DNA of 64,000 bases from Ensifer sp. USDA 6670 (GTDB lineage Bacteria; Pseudomonadota; Alphaproteobacteria; Rhizobiales; Rhizobiaceae): NCBI GenBank assembly GCA_000421085.1, contig ATWE01000015.1, positions 124,001 to 188,000 of the forward strand. The letters run 5' to 3'. The notes under the pieces are model-generated. The model was not told the DNA's origin, did no database searches, and worked only from the letters and a program-made list of their open reading frames with translations. Positions 60,566-64,000 of this stretch are shown one piece after another (the stretch's first letter is position 1; each line of letters opens with the position of its first letter). Both the position numbers and the translations under genes were made by a program.

Positions 60566-60670
60566 TGTCCTGGACTTCTCTGTTGGCCGCCCCTCGTGCA
60601 TTCCGATGCGGCAGCGGCTGGAACCGGATCGGAAGTTGGCCGACCCTATTCCTGAGAGCGCCGTCACACT

Positions 60671-60684
60671 TTGACGGCGAGCAA
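60671..60684. promoter_or_regulatory. FNR/NnrR-type box between the DUF2249 operon and the pirin-like gene
   Basis: TTGACGGCGAGCAA (TTG-N8-CAA), 106 bp from the DUF2249 start and 248 bp from the proposed pirin-like start. Confidence 0.7.
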
Positions 60685-60931
60685 ACAAAAGGAGAAATGG
60701 TCTCGGTTCGACAGGCTGATCCTGTACCGGACAGGGATCGCGGACGAGGCAGCCCACCTCGCGGACCAAGTCGCCAACAGACGCGGCTCGACGTGCGGCC
60801 TGGCAGAGCGCCCGGGGGTCCTTAACCAGCCGGACGCACCAATTGATGAAACGCCGTTGCTTTCGATTGACGCGACGTTCCGGCGGGCCGCTAATGATTG
60901 GCGTCATCATCCGCGCTGGAGGGAGGACGCC

Positions 60932-61741
60932 GTGCTGCTCAAAGGCGATCGCACGTTTATTGTGCGCGACATGGGGGGATTTGTCGTTCGCGTCAATATG
61001 CCCGGATGGCTCAAACCGAGGCCAACCGATCATGGTCACGGCCCGCTTGCCATGATCGTGGAATCGAGCCTTGATCCCGGACGGCTCATCGCCATGCACG
61101 AGCACCGGAACGACGAAATCATTTCGTGGGTGCCTGACGGCGTCATGCGCCACGACGACAAGACAGCCGGCCGACTGGTAACGGACAGCAAGCATTTGAT
61201 GGTGATGAATGCCGGACGCGGTTTCTGGCATTCTGAAGAAACGTTGTCATCCGATCCGCCCCTGCGCATGCTGCAGATCTTCGTGCGGCCGCGTGCAGTC
61301 GATCTCAGTCCCAGGATTCAGCACGGGCCGATCCCGCTGCGGAGGCCGAACACCTGGCGACACCTGGTCGGCCCTGAGGGAGGCGACGCCCCATTCCACG
61401 TCCGTAATACAATCGATCTGTTTGACATCGGGCTCGAGCCAGGTGCGCGGCTAGCATTCCCGCATAGGCGAGGTCGCGACCTCTACTTCTATGTTTTCAG
61501 CGGCGTGCTGCTCGCGGCGGGCCAGACGTTTGCCGAGGGCGAGCAAGGTCTGCTGCTCTCCGATCGGGCGCTATTGCTTGAATCGAGGACCCGGAGCCTG
61601 GTCCTCGCATTCTTGATTGACCCTGACGCACCGATCACCCGGAAGGGGACGGTGGGCGACCACCGAAAAATTCCACCAGTCATCCTCATCCGAGTGCTGA
61701 GGAAGTGGAGACAACTGCGGAAGTGGTGGCGGACTTCCTAA
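60932..61741 (+). CDS. Pirin-like cupin protein
   Basis: 269 aa. The N-terminal cupin shows AMHEHRNDEIISWVPDGVMRHDD and VMNAGRGFWHSE, equivalent to the pirin metal pocket H-x-H...H-x-D. The C-terminal cupin is shorter. Pirins are iron proteins with redox-sensing or quercetinase activity. GTG 60932 has an excellent GGAGGGAGGA upstream; open codons before it extend into the regulatory box and lack similarity. Convergent with nnrS. Confidence 0.8.
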   Translation: MLLKGDRTFIVRDMGGFVVRVNMPGWLKPRPTDHGHGPLAMIVESSLDPGRLIAMHEHRNDEIISWVPDGVMRHDDKTAGRLVTDSKHLMVMNAGRGFWHSEETLSSDPPLRMLQIFVRPRAVDLSPRIQHGPIPLRRPNTWRHLVGPEGGDAPFHVRNTIDLFDIGLEPGARLAFPHRRGRDLYFYVFSGVLLAAGQTFAEGEQGLLLSDRALLLESRTRSLVLAFLIDPDAPITRKGTVGDHRKIPPVILIRVLRKWRQLRKWWRTS

Positions 61742-61757
61742 CTGGTGTGAGGGCGCT

Positions 61758-62969
61758 CTACCGCAACGCACGGCGCTTGCGCACGAGAATTGGCCCGTAC
61801 TCGACGCAGAACAGCGCAAAGGCCACGATCCACGCGCTTCCGGAGACAGCATAGAGACCCGCTGCGACGACGGGAAGTATTTCCGCCAGCGGGCGCAACA
61901 GTGCCGAAACGACGATCGCGGCATATGAGGCGGCCGTCAATCGCGACGCGGTAAGCGGATAGCCCGTGTGGCCGCGGCTCGCGCGGGTCATGACTGCTAG
62001 CATCATCGCGGCGATTGCGCCAACCGTGAGCACATGCATGACCGAACGCTCTTCGATGAAGCCGAGCGCGCCGATGCCGATTGCGGCGAAGCCCAGGGGA
62101 ACGAAGGCATAGGCCACGTGCAGTATGACGAGCAGCATTTCCGGCCAGGTGCGCCAGCCGCGCCAGCGGGCGAGCCGGACGATGTGCAGCAGTGCAGCGG
62201 TAAGAGCCGCCACCGCAGTGAGCGGATGGTCGGGAATAAGCGTCCATGCGCCAAGCGCTGCGATGCCTGCGAGAATGGCGACTGTGTCGAAGTGGTTGTA
62301 GGAAACCGGAAATTCGGTCCGGCCGGCACGATTCAGCCAGTTGCGGGTGAAACTCGGTAAGATCCGACCGCCGATGATTGTGACGAGTACCACATAGGCG
62401 GAAATGCCGAGGCGCATCGCGATATGGATATGGTCTCCCGTGACCACGGCGAAATGAAAGCAGGCATTGGCAAGCGACAACGCGAGAAGACCGCCCAACA
62501 CCTTCAGATCCTTCCACTTGCGGCCGGCGATTACCTCGCGGGCGCAGATCAACAGCAGTGCGGGGAGGAAGAGGCAGTCTATCGCCGCTGCGGGCGGGAT
62601 GCCGATCACATCCGGGGACAGCAGCGCCGCGCGTCCCGCCAGCCACAGCGCGAACAGCCCGGCGAGCGGCCAGCCGGAGACGGGGAGGCGGCCCGTCCAG
62701 TTCGGTACCGCGGTCAGCAAAAAGCCGGCAAGGACAGCCGGGGCGAAGCCGAACAGCATCTCGTGCGCATGCCAGGCGTGAGCCCCATAGCTGCCGGCGA
62801 TTTCGAGATGACCTGCCAGGGCCGCGATCCAGAGGGTCATGCCGACGACCGCCCAAACAGCGGCGCCGAGAAAGAAGGGTCTGAATCCGTATGAAAAGAG
62901 CACCGGGCCCGTGCGGGCGAGGCCCCGCGGCACGTAGCCTTCCCGCTTGGCCACCTTTGATCCATTCAT
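61758..62969 (-). CDS. nnrS: NnrS family haem-copper membrane protein
   Basis: 403-aa protein with about twelve helices, implicated in relief of NO stress and iron nitrosylation in Rhodobacter and Vibrio. The signature GFRPFFLGAAVWAVVGM (27-43) and HAWHAHEMLFGFAPAVLAGFLLTAVPNWTG with His64, His67 and His69 are intact. AGGAGTTGAATC precedes the ATG. It is divergent from nirK and shares the box at 63027. Confidence 0.94.
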   Translation of the reverse strand: MNGSKVAKREGYVPRGLARTGPVLFSYGFRPFFLGAAVWAVVGMTLWIAALAGHLEIAGSYGAHAWHAHEMLFGFAPAVLAGFLLTAVPNWTGRLPVSGWPLAGLFALWLAGRAALLSPDVIGIPPAAAIDCLFLPALLLICAREVIAGRKWKDLKVLGGLLALSLANACFHFAVVTGDHIHIAMRLGISAYVVLVTIIGGRILPSFTRNWLNRAGRTEFPVSYNHFDTVAILAGIAALGAWTLIPDHPLTAVAALTAALLHIVRLARWRGWRTWPEMLLVILHVAYAFVPLGFAAIGIGALGFIEERSVMHVLTVGAIAAMMLAVMTRASRGHTGYPLTASRLTAASYAAIVVSALLRPLAEILPVVAAGLYAVSGSAWIVAFALFCVEYGPILVRKRRALR

Positions 62970-63026
62970 GATTCAACTCCTGATGTCTGGGTCGCCTCTG
63001 ACTACCGGAGTTGAGCAAGGTCTTCT

Positions 63027-63040
63027 TTGACAATTGGCAA
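63027..63040. promoter_or_regulatory. FNR/NnrR-type box between nnrS and nirK
   Basis: TTGACAATTGGCAA (TTG-N8-CAA), 57 bp upstream of nnrS and 175 bp upstream of nirK. Confidence 0.75.
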
Positions 63041-63215
63041 AGACATGGCTGTTGGGTACCGGCGGCAACGCCGTACGGAATTGTCGCCCCTGCTGGCCAA
63101 AATGTCGCACCAGGGCAATTTGCCTGTTTGCTCCACCTCAAAGAGCCTGCCCGCCACCACCCTAGAATGAGCATGACCGGGCGATATTCGCTCCGTCTTC
63201 TCAAGGAGAGGTTCC

Positions 63216-64000
63216 ATGTCTGAGCAATTCCAGATGACACGTCGCAGCATGCTGGCCGGCGCCGCGATCGCGGGCGCACTGACGCCGCTGGTCGGCGCCG
63301 TATCCGCCCATGCGGAAGAGGCGGTAGCCAAGGTGGCTTCCGTCGACGTCGCGTCGCTGCCGCGCGTCAAGGTCGATCTCGTCAAACCGCCCTTTGTCCA
63401 CGCCCATACGCAGAAGGCTGAAGGCGGCCCGAAGGTCGTCGAGTTCACGCTGACGATCGAGGAGAAGAAGATCGTCATCGACGAGCAGGGTACTGAGCTC
63501 CATGCCATGACCTTCAACGGTTCGGTCCCCGGTCCAATGATGGTCGTGCACCAGGACGACTATGTCGAGCTGACGCTCATCAACCCCGATACGAACACGC
63601 TGCAGCACAATATCGACTTCCATTCGGCAACCGGCGCGCTGGGCGGCGGCGCACTGACGGTCGTCAATCCGGGCGAGACCACGGTGCTGCGCTTCAAGGC
63701 GACCAAGGCGGGCGTCTTCGTCTACCACTGCGCACCTCCCGGAATGGTTCCGTGGCACGTCACTTCGGGGATGAACGGCGCGATCATGGTGCTGCCGCGC
63801 GAAGGACTGACCGACGGCAAAGGCAAGCCGATTACCTATGATAAGGTCTACTATGTCGGTGAGCAGGACTTCTACGTGCCGCGCGACGCAAACGGCAAGT
63901 TCAAGAAGTATGAAAGCGTCGGGGAAGCCTATGCCGATACGCTCGAAGTGATGCGCACGCTTACCCCGTCCCACATCGTCTTCAATGGCGCAGTCGGGGC
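63216..64000 (+). CDS. nirK: Copper nitrite reductase NirK (N-terminal 261 codons)
   Basis: Periplasmic trimeric copper enzyme reducing nitrite to NO; cut by the window end. The N-terminal [15 protein letters not shown] is a twin-arginine signal. Copper ligands in the first cupredoxin domain are all present: type 1 His131, Cys172, His181 and Met186; type 2 His136 and His171 ([19 protein letters not shown]). AAGGAGAGG precedes the ATG. The usual downstream nirV and the rest of the gene lie outside. Confidence 0.97.
   Translation, partial: MSEQFQMTRRSMLAGAAIAGALTPLVGAVSAHAEEAVAKVASVDVASLPRVKVDLVKPPFVHAHTQKAEGGPKVVEFTLTIEEKKIVIDEQGTELHAMTFNGSVPGPMMVVHQDDYVELTLINPDTNTLQHNIDFHSATGALGGGALTVVNPGETTVLRFKATKAGVFVYHCAPPGMVPWHVTSGMNGAIMVLPREGLTDGKGKPITYDKVYYVGEQDFYVPRDANGKFKKYESVGEAYADTLEVMRTLTPSHIVFNGAVG

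Noticed and set aside
60671..60931. TTG at 60671 as start of the pirin-like gene
   Set aside because: Again the first half of a regulatory box; the extra 87 residues lack pirin similarity and GTG 60932 has a near-ideal ribosome site.

Overview
The window is 64 kb of high-GC alphaproteobacterial DNA, almost certainly from a Sinorhizobium/Ensifer or close Rhizobiaceae chromosome. Pointers are a 268-residue ExoR, the order argS-SPOR-nagZ-scpAB-tatABC-serS-surE-pcm-nlpD-like-yajC-secDF, several copies of a two-palindrome intergenic mosaic element resembling RIME, two alpha-r14 (cuckoo) type sRNAs beside DUF1127 genes, and CTATAT-type -10 boxes. The genus is inferred from recognised families and order; no search was run.

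1-40 kb, core region. A truncated FadL-type porin is followed by exoR, xth, cardiolipin synthase, erpA and dgt. A long cell-envelope and division block follows: argS, a SPOR protein, nagZ, scpA/scpB, a lone ABC ATPase, tatABC, serS, surE, pcm, a LysM/M23 lipoprotein, a DUF815 ATPase, yajC and a fused secDF. Behind secDF lie homologues of two mitochondrial complex I assembly-factor families. Then come trmFO, two tiny DUF1127 genes, two tandem sRNA genes whose three hairpin loops all carry an anti-Shine-Dalgarno CCUCC motif, tRNA-Leu(UAG), tig, and a glycine-cleavage operon (gcvT-gcvH-gcvP) headed by a tandem glycine riboswitch.

38.8-44 kb, patchy region. It holds a DUF2946-like protein and a YcnI-PCuAC fusion (copper), several orphans, three micro-lipoproteins of 38-52 residues, an 18-bp palindromic tandem repeat, a GST and a DUF1275 membrane protein.

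44-64 kb, anaerobic respiration island. It contains an O2-independent ubiquinone cassette (ubiT-ubiU-ubiV plus unknown genes) divergent from ubiD-ubiX, then nnrU with two small genes, norE-norF-norC-norB-norQ-norD, hemN, a MIP18/DUF2249/12-TM module, a pirin-like gene, nnrS, and the first 261 codons of nirK. Six TTG-N8-CAA boxes of FNR/NnrR type stand in front of nearly every transcription unit in this part. One lies between ubiT and ubiD, which puts anaerobic quinone synthesis under the same apparent control as NO and nitrite reduction. No nnrR gene is inside the window. The biology reads as nitrite to NO (NirK), NO to N2O (NorBC with NorQD activation and NorEF), haem supply without oxygen (HemN), quinone supply without oxygen (UbiTUV, perhaps UbiDX), and NO-tolerance functions (NnrS, DUF2249, pirin).
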